DNA of 64,000 bases, from contig NZ_CP051681.1 of assembly GCF_012849095.1 (NCBI RefSeq), positions 62,001-126,000 of the forward strand, in the 5' to 3' direction. Every line of letters starts with the position of its first letter. The first letter of the stretch is position 1. The stretch is from Cohnella herbarum. Lineage in GTDB: Bacteria; Bacillota; Bacilli; Paenibacillales; Paenibacillaceae. Below the pieces are notes generated by a model. It was not told the DNA's origin, made no database searches, and worked only from the letters and a program-made list of their open reading frames with translations. This document shows, one piece after another, positions 51,220 to 59,832 of this stretch. A program made the position numbers and the translations under genes.

Positions 51220-51549
51220 CTACGCCTCAGGCTCGTTGCATTCAGGTTTGAACAGTGTGTCGTCATCAAATGGCACAGGATTGCTCAATAGTTCCACAGC
51301 AAGCTGAAAGCCATCCTTCATCCCTTGCAAATATAACCACTCATTGATAATCGATTGTTTAAAATGATGTCTGTCCTCCCAAGCTTCAAATTCAGGCATA
51401 CGACCAATATCCATACCAACAAACAAGACTTGAAAAGCCTTCTTTTCTTCAGCACGAACACGCTTGAGATCAGGATGATGCTCGAATCGTGCAGAAACGT
51501 AGTCCAATCGACCTTGAATAGCTGTTCGAAACCACGGTGGAATTTCCAT
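51220..51549 (-). CDS. Conjugative-element hypothetical protein
   Basis: 109 residues from MEIPPWFRTAIQGRLDYVSA; includes HHPDLKRVRAEEKKAFQVLF and VELLSNPVPFDDDTLFK. Predicted soluble and helical. It sits between prgI and the Spo0E-like gene on the same strand. Not recognised. Confidence 0.55.
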   Translation of the reverse strand: MEIPPWFRTAIQGRLDYVSARFEHHPDLKRVRAEEKKAFQVLFVGMDIGRMPEFEAWEDRHHFKQSIINEWLYLQGMKDGFQLAVELLSNPVPFDDDTLFKPECNEPEA

Positions 51550-51574
51550 TACCTGCTTCCCCCCCACAACTCTT

Positions 51575-51760
51575 TTACCTTACCTGCTGCTTCTGCTTGG
51601 CTTTCATGTGATGATAGCAGGCTACTAGCTGATCGACCTTCTGACTTTGCTCTTGAAATGCTTGATGGCCGGATAAAGAAATGGATTGCTTTATTAACTG
51701 TTCACCAAGCGTATTCAGCTTTCGCCGCTCCTCTTCCAGCTTTCTTAACAATTCGTTCAT
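51575..51760 (-). CDS. Spo0E-like aspartyl-phosphate phosphatase
   Basis: 61 residues. A two-helix hairpin: MNELLRKLEEERRKLNTLGE and QSQKVDQLVACYHHMKAK. The second helix carries the SQxxD(x)L signature of Spo0E phosphatases that dephosphorylate Spo0A~P or related proteins. GGGAGG precedes the ATG. Its position inside the transfer operon suggests the element influences host sporulation or competence timing; that is inference. Confidence 0.6.
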   Translation of the reverse strand: MNELLRKLEEERRKLNTLGEQLIKQSISLSGHQAFQEQSQKVDQLVACYHHMKAKQKQQVR

Positions 51761-51924
51761 TTATCCATCCTCCCGTTTTTATTGTGAGAGCCGACATTTT
51801 TGAATGAAATACGGTGTATGTTAGAAGACTACTTCGATGGTAAGTTTTAATCTCATTTATGTCAATTGTGTGCTTCTCCATAATGGGAGTTATAAACTCA
51901 TCCCCTTTAAAGAGGTGACGCTTG

Positions 51925-52260
51925 ATGATTGGTTACGATAAAAAGAAGGTGGGGCAACGCATTCGGAAGCAACGAGAGGCTTTGGAAATTTCTCGTGAAC
52001 AGCTGGCTGAACGAATTGGACGGGTCCCAAGATTTTGCGCCGATATTGAACGAGGTAAAGCCGGGATGTCCATTGAAACGATGTTCAGCATTTGCAATTT
52101 GCTCAAGCTTTCTCCTAATGAATTGCTTCTGGGTCAAGAGGAGAGCTCCACACCTTACGATGAAACAGCATTGATTATGGCTGCGCTCAATCAATGCACA
52201 GAAAAGCAGCGTAAGGATGCTTTGGCGCTATTGAAGCTTTTTCTGACAGCAATCCGATAA
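51925..52260 (+). CDS. XRE-family transcriptional regulator
   Basis: 111 residues from ATG 51925 (AGAGGTGA upstream). N-terminal helix-turn-helix: GQRIRKQREALEISREQLAE and IERGKAGMSIETMFSICNLL. The C-terminal part is helical, perhaps for dimerisation. It is the only + strand gene within the transfer module, flanked by minus-strand genes, so it has its own promoter and could be the element's repressor. Confidence 0.82.
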   Translation: MIGYDKKKVGQRIRKQREALEISREQLAERIGRVPRFCADIERGKAGMSIETMFSICNLLKLSPNELLLGQEESSTPYDETALIMAALNQCTEKQRKDALALLKLFLTAIR

Positions 52261-52281
52261 CTCCCATCATTCACAAGGTGG

Positions 52282-53121
52282 TTACAGTCCCATCATTTCG
52301 CGCACGATGCGATCTGCCATTTTTACCGTACCGACAAGAACGAGCATGTTGAAAATGAGTTCCCCAATATACGTCCACACCATCGTAACCGCGCCCGCAC
52401 TAGCATCGACGGCTGGGGGAGCGGTGGCAAAAGCGGAATAGATGATACAAGCCAGTACAATAATCGCGCCTTCCAGACACGCTGCCGCGTACCCTTTCAG
52501 GAACGACTTGCCGATATTTTGGCTTGGCTCCCCCGCAAATGCGGACAGCGGAACGGGGGCTATTGCCGTATACAAATAGATACGGAAAAAGCGCCCGTAC
52601 ACCGAAAGGATCATCACAAAGGATAGTACCGTAATGAACAAACTGCCGAGAATGGTGACGATCCACAGTGGAATGCTTTGCCAGAAGCCAACGTCTTCAA
52701 TCGCTTGCGCTACCGTATCCGGCAAGGCCATAGCCTCTGACGTTCCGAACCCGGAGCGTCCCATCATCGTTGAGATGATCCCCTGTACAATAGTAAAGAG
52801 AGCCATCATCAACTCCAGCCCATAGGTTACGACCGCCTTGGCGAGCACAAAGCGGATAAACAGCTTGACGGCCATCTCCGGCCTTTTCACTTCCGCAAAG
52901 CTGCCGGTAGTCTTCACAACGCCAATCACAAAAAATAAGACCAGGAGTGCCAATCCCGTAGCTTGCAACGCACCATGAATATCAATAATCACACGCCATA
53001 CGCCGCCACCCTTAAAATCCGCTGGCGATTGCGTAACGAGGCTCCAGATTTCATTCATCTTATCGTTCCAGGTATCCAAGGCATTTTCGAGATTGTCGAT
53101 GACCCAACTGTTTTTTGCCAT
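52282..53121 (-). CDS. VirB6/TrbL-like conjugation membrane protein
   Basis: 279 residues with five to six membrane helices (ATGLALLVLFFVIGVVKTTG, VTILGSLFITVLSFVMILSV, GAIIVLACIIYSAFA). Polytopic inner-membrane component of the mating channel. Downstream of the pilin-like gene. The size and helix pattern fit CTn-type VirB6 proteins. Confidence 0.75.
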   Translation of the reverse strand: MAKNSWVIDNLENALDTWNDKMNEIWSLVTQSPADFKGGGVWRVIIDIHGALQATGLALLVLFFVIGVVKTTGSFAEVKRPEMAVKLFIRFVLAKAVVTYGLELMMALFTIVQGIISTMMGRSGFGTSEAMALPDTVAQAIEDVGFWQSIPLWIVTILGSLFITVLSFVMILSVYGRFFRIYLYTAIAPVPLSAFAGEPSQNIGKSFLKGYAAACLEGAIIVLACIIYSAFATAPPAVDASAGAVTMVWTYIGELIFNMLVLVGTVKMADRIVREMMGL

Positions 53122-53189
53122 ATTCTCACCCCTTCCGTAAACAGGGGACAGACGAATCGTCCGCCCCCCCTTATGCTAAAGCTTCAAGC

Positions 53190-53498
53190 TCATCCGGCAA
53201 TCAGGGCAAGGATTTCCTTCGTAAACGTAATAATGACTCCGCCGGCGAGTGTCAAAAATCCGTTTGCGCGCTGAGAAGGGTCATGGGACTTTAGCGACAA
53301 CCCAATTTGAACAATGCCAAAACCGAGAATAATCATGCCGATCGCACGGATTAAACCGAATATAAAAGTAGATAGGTTGTTGATTGTCGTCATTGGATCG
53401 CCTTCTGCATAAGCGGTAGAGGTGAATACGGTTCCCGCTAAGATCAGCACGATGTACAGGGCCAGCAGCCGTTTCGTTTTCATTTTCAAGTTCATCAT
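53190..53498 (-). CDS. Pilin-like/Maff2-family conjugation protein
   Basis: 102 residues: signal peptide (LLALYIVLILAGTVFTSTAY), then two hydrophobic helices (LIRAIGMIILGFGIVQIGL and GGVIITFTKEILALIAG). Comparable in layout to VirB2/TrbC-type and Maff2 proteins in conjugative elements. It begins 4 bp before the end of virD4. Confidence 0.7.
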   Translation of the reverse strand: MMNLKMKTKRLLALYIVLILAGTVFTSTAYAEGDPMTTINNLSTFIFGLIRAIGMIILGFGIVQIGLSLKSHDPSQRANGFLTLAGGVIITFTKEILALIAG

Positions 53499-55264
53499 TC
53501 CCTTCGTATAAATAGCGACTCTACTTCTTCTTCCGAAAGAAGTTCATAATCCCCGTCTTCATGAAGGAACACGGATTGCCAGTCCAAAGCGTGTTCCGCG
53601 CCGCCATGCTGAAAGGGAAGACCGTTACCATCCGTCGTTAGCGAGACATGAGGATGCTTGAGCAAATCATATTTGTCGTCCTGGACTGGATGTTCGCCAC
53701 GAATAAAGAGCAGGCAAAAGCGGTTATCCAGCAGCCTCACCTCGTCGGGTGTGAGCAATTCGCGGCCTGATTGCTGGTAATTGATCGAGTAGCTGCCGTT
53801 TCTCCCCTTGCTCTGGCCGTAGGTATTGGTGTCAATCGTTTCCTTACCAAGCAGCTCCGAGACGTATTTGTGGGTAGACTGTTCGTTGCCGCCCAAGTAC
53901 AAAAATTCGTCGCAGTTGCCCACAATCGATTCCCATGCGTCCTTGTACAGCGCCTTGAGCTGCGCTAAATTTTGCAAAATGATAGAAACGGAAATTTCCC
54001 GGCTGCGCATCGTGGAGAGCAGCTTGTCAAATTCGTCGGGAAGCGCTACATTGGCGAACTCGTCCATCACAAAGTGAACATGAACCGGGAGACGTCCGCC
54101 GTGCCGATAGTCCGCTTCGTACATCAAGCATTGAAAAAGCTGTGTGTAGAGCATGCCGACAATGAAGTTGAAGCTGCTGTCGTTATCGGGAATGACGGCA
54201 AACATCGCCGTCTTCTTCTCCCCCATAACGGGCAATTCCATTTCGTCGACTATGCTCATCCCCGCAATCGTATGCAAGTTGAACTTCTCCAACCGAACGC
54301 CGAGGCCAATCAAAATGGACTTGGCCGTCTTGCCCGCCGCCAGCTTGAAAATGTTGTACTGCTTGACGGCAAGGTGTTCCGGATCGCGCATGGCCAGCCG
54401 CTCGAACAGCTCATCAAGTGGACTTTGGTACGTTTCGTCCTCTTCCCGCACCTCAGCAGCAGCGATCATATCCATCACCATCGGAAAGTTCTGCTCTTCC
54501 GGCGGCGCTTCATACAGGAGGTACAGCACGAGCGCTTCCAGCAAAGCGGTCTCGGAACGCTCCCAAAAGGGATCGTTTGTATTGCTGCCCTTAGGAGTCG
54601 TATTGCGAATCAGATTGGTAACCAGCTTGAGAACATCCTTGTCGTCTTGCAAATAGGCGAATGGATTGTAGCCATGCGAACGGTGCGGATTGATGAGGTC
54701 CAGCACCTTGATGTCGTAGTCTTTGGACTTGAGCAAATGGCCGGTATCGCGAAGAATCTCGCCCTTTGGATCAAGCACGACAAAGGACGTATGCGCCTGC
54801 ATAACATTCGGCTTGGCGTAAAACCTTGTTTTGCCGGACCCGGAACCGCCGACGACAAGAACATTCAGGTTCCGGAGATGCTTGCGGCCATCCAAGCCGA
54901 TGCGTACCTGCTGCGTCAGAATCTTGTTTTGTTCCGGTTGCTTGTCGCGATACTTGGCATTTATCCGTCCGGCCTTGCCCCATCGTGCGCTGCCATGCTC
55001 TTCGCGCCGCCGATAGTTGCGCGGGGACGCCAAGTAGATGCCGACCGAAATCCCATAAGTCAGCGTGAACAGCAACAAGCTTCGCGGCGTATCCTCGACC
55101 CATTGAATCTGGAAGGGATGGTTAATCGCTTCGCTGAGATGCAGCAGAAGTGCAGGTAATCCCTTTGACAAAGCAGGGGCGGCAAGCAGCGCCGCCCACA
55201 CGACCGGAATAAAAAAAACCGCAAAGAGTAAAAGATTACTCCTTGCGGTTTCAGCGCGCCGCAT
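53495..55264 (-). CDS. VirD4-like coupling protein
   Basis: 589 residues, two N-terminal membrane helices, Walker A VVGGSGSGKTRFYAK (about 140) and Walker B HFVMDEFANVALP. It links the relaxosome to the secretion channel. Typical VirD4/TcpA motifs such as LVTNLIRNTTPKGSN and WESIVGNCDEFLYLGG. Upstream gene overlaps by 14 bp. Confidence 0.9.
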   Translation of the reverse strand: MRRAETARSNLLLFAVFFIPVVWAALLAAPALSKGLPALLLHLSEAINHPFQIQWVEDTPRSLLLFTLTYGISVGIYLASPRNYRRREEHGSARWGKAGRINAKYRDKQPEQNKILTQQVRIGLDGRKHLRNLNVLVVGGSGSGKTRFYAKPNVMQAHTSFVVLDPKGEILRDTGHLLKSKDYDIKVLDLINPHRSHGYNPFAYLQDDKDVLKLVTNLIRNTTPKGSNTNDPFWERSETALLEALVLYLLYEAPPEEQNFPMVMDMIAAAEVREEDETYQSPLDELFERLAMRDPEHLAVKQYNIFKLAAGKTAKSILIGLGVRLEKFNLHTIAGMSIVDEMELPVMGEKKTAMFAVIPDNDSSFNFIVGMLYTQLFQCLMYEADYRHGGRLPVHVHFVMDEFANVALPDEFDKLLSTMRSREISVSIILQNLAQLKALYKDAWESIVGNCDEFLYLGGNEQSTHKYVSELLGKETIDTNTYGQSKGRNGSYSINYQQSGRELLTPDEVRLLDNRFCLLFIRGEHPVQDDKYDLLKHPHVSLTTDGNGLPFQHGGAEHALDWQSVFLHEDGDYELLSEEEVESLFIRRE

Positions 55265-55442
55265 GATGACTCCGGCGCTTTATTTTTTGATAGGGAGCGT
55301 CAATCGCTTTGAGCAGTAAATCGTCAACAGGATCGGTCGGCCGCTGCTGGCCGATCAAGTCGTTGCGGAGCGCATTTAAGGCGTTGATGACAATGCCATG
55401 CTCGTAATGATCCATTCTCAGGATGCGTTCTTCCTCTTTCAT
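55251..55442 (-). CDS. Small conjugative-element protein
   Basis: 63 residues from ATG 55442 (GGGAGGAGTGGCG): MKEEERILRMDHYEHGIVIN and DPVDDLLLKAIDAPYQKIKR. Charged, helical, no membrane segment. Overlaps virD4 by 14 bp, supporting coupled translation. Function unknown. Confidence 0.6.
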   Translation of the reverse strand: MKEEERILRMDHYEHGIVINALNALRNDLIGQQRPTDPVDDLLLKAIDAPYQKIKRRSHHAAR

Positions 55443-55488
55443 CGCCACTCCTCCCAACGGAAAAATGAAAAGCAGATTCATGCCACGA

Positions 55489-56403
55489 CTAGCGGGTGGT
55501 GGAATCGCTGCGATTCTGTTGCTGCTGTTGCTGCTGTCGCTGCTGGGCCAGCATACGGTGCATTCGACGGGATATGTCGTGTGCCGCATCCTTCATCACC
55601 GTCAGCTCGGCGCGAATATGCTGCGGCTCCAACTCCTTGAGCCGTTCGTGAACCCGGCCGAAGCGGAAAGTAGCCGTCTCGACGCCGAACTTTTTGCAAA
55701 GCATATACGCAGCACAGTAAGCTTGAAAATTGTAATGTGAACGGCTGTAGTCGTTATGGCCGCGATCAATCTCCGCATGCGCCAGCTCCTGTGCGAGCGC
55801 CCGAAAAATGTCACCAGCCCCAAGTCCGCGACGTATCACGATGCTTCGCGTATCCGGCTGATAAAGCGCATGAACCTCCGCAGGCAAGCTATCTCCAATC
55901 GTAATCGGAATAGGTGACCGGTCCATCAATGCCTTGATGCGCGTGCGGTCATCCGGGTAGATCGGCGATTCCTTTTTCGGTGCGGTTGTTTGCGCAACAT
56001 CGAACATCTTCTTGGGGTTGTAGCTGATTGCGGTACTCCCATCTTCCCGCTTGTATTCCTCGCCTGGCTCCAAGATGTAGAGGCCGGTTTCCTTGCGACG
56101 GATATAGACGCCTTGTTCTTTCCAGCTATCAAAATCAGCAATGCGAGTGGCATCCGGGCGCTGCGCGAGAATAAGCAGCGCATTCGCGACGCTGTAGAGA
56201 TCAAAACGGCTTTGTACGTCCAGATAATGCTGAAATTGTTCGCCGTTTTGCGCAATGTCGGCTGTGGCAGTATCAATCGTCTCATACGTCCACTGCCGCA
56301 GTTCTTGCTTTTTTTGCGCCCATGCTTCTTTGTCGAACGGCTGCTCACGCTGACCGGAGGCCGTCGTGACTTGGGGCTGGAATAACTCGTCCAGTTCGCT
56401 CAT
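55489..56403 (-). CDS. ArdC-like protein with degenerate metalloprotease motif
   Basis: 304 residues. The N-terminal half resembles the ssDNA-binding domain of ArdC (HYLDVQSRFDLYSVANALLI, RIADFDSWKEQGVYIRRKET). The second half resembles its metallopeptidase, but the HExxH helix reads RALAQELAHAEID, so the first His is Gln. The C-terminus has a Gln run. ArdC proteins protect incoming single-stranded DNA. Overlaps the next gene by 4 bp. Confidence 0.65.
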   Translation of the reverse strand: MSELDELFQPQVTTASGQREQPFDKEAWAQKKQELRQWTYETIDTATADIAQNGEQFQHYLDVQSRFDLYSVANALLILAQRPDATRIADFDSWKEQGVYIRRKETGLYILEPGEEYKREDGSTAISYNPKKMFDVAQTTAPKKESPIYPDDRTRIKALMDRSPIPITIGDSLPAEVHALYQPDTRSIVIRRGLGAGDIFRALAQELAHAEIDRGHNDYSRSHYNFQAYCAAYMLCKKFGVETATFRFGRVHERLKELEPQHIRAELTVMKDAAHDISRRMHRMLAQQRQQQQQQQNRSDSTTR

Positions 56404-57368
56404 TTCGATTTCCCTCGCTTTCGACTCCCGGCCATCGGAACGGATGCTTTACTGCCGGACGCCGACTTCCCGCGATCTCTGCGCTTAGGCAACGACGGTT
56501 CCTGCACCTGCTTCCGCCGTCTGCTCTCTGCCGCCCGGTTTTCCTCCCGAATTTCACGCAGCAATTGGCGGACGGACACTTTTTCCTTCGGCTTTTCAGG
56601 GTCAATCGTAACCCTTTCGTATGCCGCGCTGCGCTCGGAGGTAGGCGCGGACGGAGAGGATGGTTCCGTTGTCCTCTCCTCCTGTGTCGGCGGGAGGGGA
56701 AGCGGACGCTCCGGTTCCGTTCGCTCGACCTCCCACGCCTCGGCCGCCGGTTGATTGGCTCCCTGCTGCGCGTTTACCGGCTGAACCTCCGCCGCCGGCT
56801 CGGGCTTTCCCAACAGATCGTCCAAAAAATCCTCACTGACTGCCGCGCCCTCGTTTGAAGCTGGAGGCTCGCTGGTTCCTTCTTCGGGTGTTACGGCATG
56901 TTGCTCTGGTGGTTGCGCCGCTCCTTTACGCTCGTCCGACTGCTTCTCGCTGCGGGACTTCACAATCTCCTGCTTGATGCTGGCCGTATCTACGGTCGCC
57001 AGCTTGAAGCGTTCAACGATTCGGTTGATCTTGGACGCATCCTCGGCCCGCACCATGACATCGCAAAGCCCGTCCACATTTTTCTTGTCACGCAGCGCGC
57101 AATAGAGGACACCGTACCGCTTCGCTTCTTTGCAAAAAGTCGGCAAGTCTTCATTTCGTACTGCAAACACCTTCAGCTCCTTGCCGCTGCGCAGCAAGCT
57201 TTCCAGGCGAATGCGGCCTCTTGTTCGTTTTTGCCCTTGCAGGGCGGCGAACAAATAAACGGCCAGATGCTTCGCGCCTTCGCCGGAGATTTTCGCCATG
57301 ACCTCAATGCCACGAAGACTCATGCTGACGACCTGATCGGCCGCTTCGGTTCCGCTGCTCATGGACAT
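56400..57368 (-). CDS. PcfB/DUF3801-family conjugation protein
   Basis: 322 residues from ATG 57368 (GGGAGGCC). The N-terminal ~150 residues have MSLRGIEVMAKISGEGAKHL and EDLPTFCKEAKRYGVLYCAL as in DUF3801/PcfB proteins, which bind relaxase and DNA. The remainder is Pro/Glu/Ser-rich and basic at the end (RRRKQVQEPSLPKRRDRGK), probably disordered. Overlaps the relaxase gene by 65 bp. Confidence 0.8.
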   Translation of the reverse strand: MSMSSGTEAADQVVSMSLRGIEVMAKISGEGAKHLAVYLFAALQGQKRTRGRIRLESLLRSGKELKVFAVRNEDLPTFCKEAKRYGVLYCALRDKKNVDGLCDVMVRAEDASKINRIVERFKLATVDTASIKQEIVKSRSEKQSDERKGAAQPPEQHAVTPEEGTSEPPASNEGAAVSEDFLDDLLGKPEPAAEVQPVNAQQGANQPAAEAWEVERTEPERPLPLPPTQEERTTEPSSPSAPTSERSAAYERVTIDPEKPKEKVSVRQLLREIREENRAAESRRRKQVQEPSLPKRRDRGKSASGSKASVPMAGSRKRGKSK

Positions 57369-58695
57369 TGGCCTCCCTTCGTGTCGATTGGTCTTCCTCG
57401 TTACGTTGCAGCTTGTTTGCCAGTTCGTTGGATCGGGCAAGAATGCCCGTACAAAGCCTCACCTCCTTTCGGAGCTTCGCAAGCTGACGGGAAAGTTCGG
57501 CAATTTGCGACTTGTACGATTCGATTTGCTCAGGATGCTGGCAGCGGCGAAGCCGGTTGTACAGCATTTTGCGGGAGCCGTATCCTTGCCGCAATTCTGT
57601 TTGCAGCTCAGCGTGGTAAGCCAACAATTGTGCTTTGCTGGAAATGCCGTGACGACACAGCAGCCTGGTCTGCTCCGTAATGGCCGTCAGATGCCGCAAG
57701 TCTTCGCGCAATAAAAAAGACGTCCGTTTGAGGGACGCGCGGGAATGGGGCAGAATCCCCATCTTGAATAAGTACCGCAGATACAAGGCTTGCAGACCGC
57801 TAAATCTACGTCTGATGTGCAGGGTGCTGCGAACGATGACGGCTCGCCTGCGCCGCGGCAACGGCATGGGTGGCTGACGCTGCGGTAACTGGTTTTGCAG
57901 AATACGCTCTTTTATCGCATGCTCCGTATATTCATCGCCAAGACTACGCAATCGAACAAACCGCTCTTTGCCCGGCGGACGTACCGCCAAATGCTTGACG
58001 TTCGACTTCATTTCATAACCCTGCTTTCTAAGGATCGCGAAGAATTGCGTCACCGTCATGGCAGCGGCGATAGCGGCGTCGATGTCCTCGCGAATCAACC
58101 CGCGCCAAGTCGGCTTGCTCTCCTGTTCCGCTCGCCACTCGCCGTAATGCTTGGTCTTACCCGGTTCCGGCTGCTCGATGACCGATAAGGTATGCTCCCG
58201 GCAAAGTCGATCGGATGTTTGCCGCATCAGCGCGTAAGAGGCTTTGTTATCGTAATAGCGTTTACCATCCAGAAACGACACCGAGTTTAAGACGAAGTGA
58301 TTGTGCAGATGCTCCTTGTCCAAATGGGTCGATACCACGACTTCAAAGCGCTCCCCCCATAATTCCTGTGCCAGTTTGACGCCAATGGCATGTGCCACCT
58401 CCGGCGTCGTTTCGCCCGGAGCAAACGCCTGATACCCATGAAAAGCTACAATGCCATCGGTCTTTTGAAATTGTCGTTTGGTTCGCAGCATTTGCTCGTA
58501 AGCGGTGAGCGGATCGCAATTGATCCCGCTCACGTAAAGCTGTTTTTCAGTTTTCGCATCCGCGCTGGTATAAGCGAGCACCTGATGTAAATCATCATGC
58601 GCTGCACGCGCTTGATCGGTTTTATCAGGATTGGTGGCATAATCCAGCACACGCTTGAGGCGGTCGGTAACATCCCATATTGCGGTTGTTGCCAT
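57304..58695 (-). CDS. MobP-type relaxase
   Basis: 463 residues. Nicks oriT and carries the strand into the recipient. N-terminal relaxase domain with histidine triad VSTHLDKEHLHNHFVLNSVS (H124, H129, H131, H133) and a Tyr-rich N-terminal part (VLAYTSADAKTEKQLYVSGI). C-terminal half is basic and helical. mobC lies immediately upstream and the predicted oriT beyond it. Confidence 0.9.
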   Translation of the reverse strand: MATTAIWDVTDRLKRVLDYATNPDKTDQARAAHDDLHQVLAYTSADAKTEKQLYVSGINCDPLTAYEQMLRTKRQFQKTDGIVAFHGYQAFAPGETTPEVAHAIGVKLAQELWGERFEVVVSTHLDKEHLHNHFVLNSVSFLDGKRYYDNKASYALMRQTSDRLCREHTLSVIEQPEPGKTKHYGEWRAEQESKPTWRGLIREDIDAAIAAAMTVTQFFAILRKQGYEMKSNVKHLAVRPPGKERFVRLRSLGDEYTEHAIKERILQNQLPQRQPPMPLPRRRRAVIVRSTLHIRRRFSGLQALYLRYLFKMGILPHSRASLKRTSFLLREDLRHLTAITEQTRLLCRHGISSKAQLLAYHAELQTELRQGYGSRKMLYNRLRRCQHPEQIESYKSQIAELSRQLAKLRKEVRLCTGILARSNELANKLQRNEEDQSTRREANVHEQRNRSGRSGRQHESSWH

Positions 58696-58709
58696 GTACG
58701 CTGTCCCCT

Positions 58710-59075
58710 TTACGGTGGATGTACGTTAGAATTTCCTTGTAGCTCGATTCTCGGTTCCGGTGCGGTCACGGCCTGTTGAATCTGCTGGACGGCGCGGCGC
58801 AAGTGATCTGCTTCCTGCTGAAAAACTGCCCGATCCAAATGACCTGTCGCATGGGCCTTCGCTGCGAGTTGATTTAGGTTATTGCCGACGGCATGGAGCT
58901 CGCGCATCATCGCGAAATAGTCTTTTGGCGGCATCGCCTTCGGAACATAGCCATTAATGAGAGATCGAATATAACCCTCCTGTGAAAGTCCCGATTTTTT
59001 CGCGCTCGCTTGGAGTCTAGTGTTTTCATCATAGTTCACCCATACCTGAATGCGAATCGCTCGTCTTCTCATCAT
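58710..59075 (-). CDS. mobC: MobC-family relaxosome protein
   Basis: 121 residues. Ribbon-helix-helix type start (RAIRIQVWVNYDENTRLQAS, KSGLSQEGYIRSLI) and a MobC signature: ELHAVGNNLNQLAAKAHATG. It assists the relaxase at oriT. 14 bp upstream of the relaxase gene. Confidence 0.85.
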   Translation of the reverse strand: MMRRRAIRIQVWVNYDENTRLQASAKKSGLSQEGYIRSLINGYVPKAMPPKDYFAMMRELHAVGNNLNQLAAKAHATGHLDRAVFQQEADHLRRAVQQIQQAVTAPEPRIELQGNSNVHPP

Positions 59076-59203
59076 GTTCACTTCTTTCTTCAAAGGAAAT
59101 GGCCCGCATGAAATAGCTGAATGGTTTCTGCTGTTTCTGAAAAATACCGATCATTGTTGAACCTATATTCTTGACAAAACAGCGTGCTGTTGAGGTAGGG
59201 GTA

Positions 59204-59278
59204 TTAGGGGTTTGCCCCTAACAAGCGAATTTGGGAGACCAAATTCAGTGCTTGCTACAACACGAGACATTCGTCTCG
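59204..59278. other. Predicted origin of transfer (oriT)
   Basis: Three perfect hairpins lie in tandem upstream of mobC-relaxase: TTAGGGG-TTTG-CCCCTAA (59204-59221), GAATTTGG-GAGA-CCAAATTC (59227-59246) and CGAGAC-ATTC-GTCTCG (59263-59278), with AGTGCTTGCTACA between the last two. This is how MobP-family oriTs look. The nick site is not determined. Confidence 0.6.
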
Positions 59279-59489
59279 CGTTGCCCTTCAAGGCACCTGC
59301 CGGGAAAAAGGGAGGGGCATCGAAACGACAAAAAGACGCTGATCGCTCAGCGTCTGTCACTTAAAGTTGTTCACACATCCTTTGCTGCATGGCGCAATAT
59401 TCCATAATCTGACGGTGGAAAGAGGCGTCTGATTGGCGCAATGCTTTGCATCAGTTGCACGTATAATTGTCCCGTGCTATCATAAGAAT

Positions 59490-59617
59490 AGAAACAAGGA
59501 GTCGGACGCCATCCGACTCCCCTGTACAACATTTGGGTGGGAAGCCTCCCAGAGAAGACTTATTCGAAAATAACCCGTACCCTCGGCGCTAACCTGGGCG
59601 GGTTATTTTCGCTTTTT
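59490..59617 (+). ncRNA. Predicted antisense antitoxin RNA (RatA/SR4-like)
   Basis: + strand promoter TTGCAC (59455) with 17-bp spacer and TATCAT (59478). The RNA would start near 59490, contain the GGAGTCGG/CCGACTCC hairpin (59498-59520) and end at a terminator, CGAAAATAACCCG/CGGGTTATTTTCG with following CTTTTTC (59565-59617). It is fully complementary to the 3' part of the toxin mRNA. Confidence 0.55.
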
Positions 59618-59725
59618 CAGGTATGTGAGCAATGCCAGCAAGAACATGCCGAGCATAATCACTTCTGTAAGCGAAAATTGCATAAGCATCACCTCCGCTC
59701 TGGAGGCGATACTTTCCCACCCAAG
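59532..59725. repeat. Long-range inverted repeat spanning the toxin mRNA
   Basis: TTTGGGTGGGAAGCCTCCCA (59532-59551) is complementary to TGGAGGCGATACTTTCCCAC (59701-59720) with small bulges, on either side of the toxin ORF. In the minus transcript the 5' UTR would pair with the 3' region next to the ribosome site. Confidence 0.6.
59603..59683 (-). CDS. TxpA/BsrG-like holin-type peptide toxin
   Basis: 26 residues: MQFSLTEVIMLGMFLLALLT and YLKKRK. One transmembrane helix and a basic tail, matching the putative holin-like type I toxins of Bacillales. GGAGGTG lies 6 bases before ATG 59683. A minus-strand extended -10 TGTTATAAT (59742-59750) lies about 60 bp upstream. It is too short to be found by length filters. 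A convergent + strand RNA overlaps its 3' end. Confidence 0.7.
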   Translation of the reverse strand: MQFSLTEVIMLGMFLLALLTYLKKRK

Positions 59726-59832
59726 TCAGTTGTACATCCGTATTATAACAAACAAAGAAATAGATTAATAGAACACAGAACCGCTTGTGTTCCCAGCGAT
59801 TTCACCCGACGCCGAGCAAAATACAGAATACC

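Noticed and set aside
53972..55159. 395-codon + strand open frame opposite virD4
   Set aside because: It has no domain, no ribosome site of note and is the complement of a clear coupling-protein gene.
55499..55545. GCT-rich trinucleotide repeat
   Set aside because: It encodes the Gln-rich end of the ArdC-like protein and is too short to be treated as a separate element.
59163..59360. 65-codon minus-strand open frame
   Set aside because: It covers the predicted oriT hairpins, has no ribosome site and no domain.
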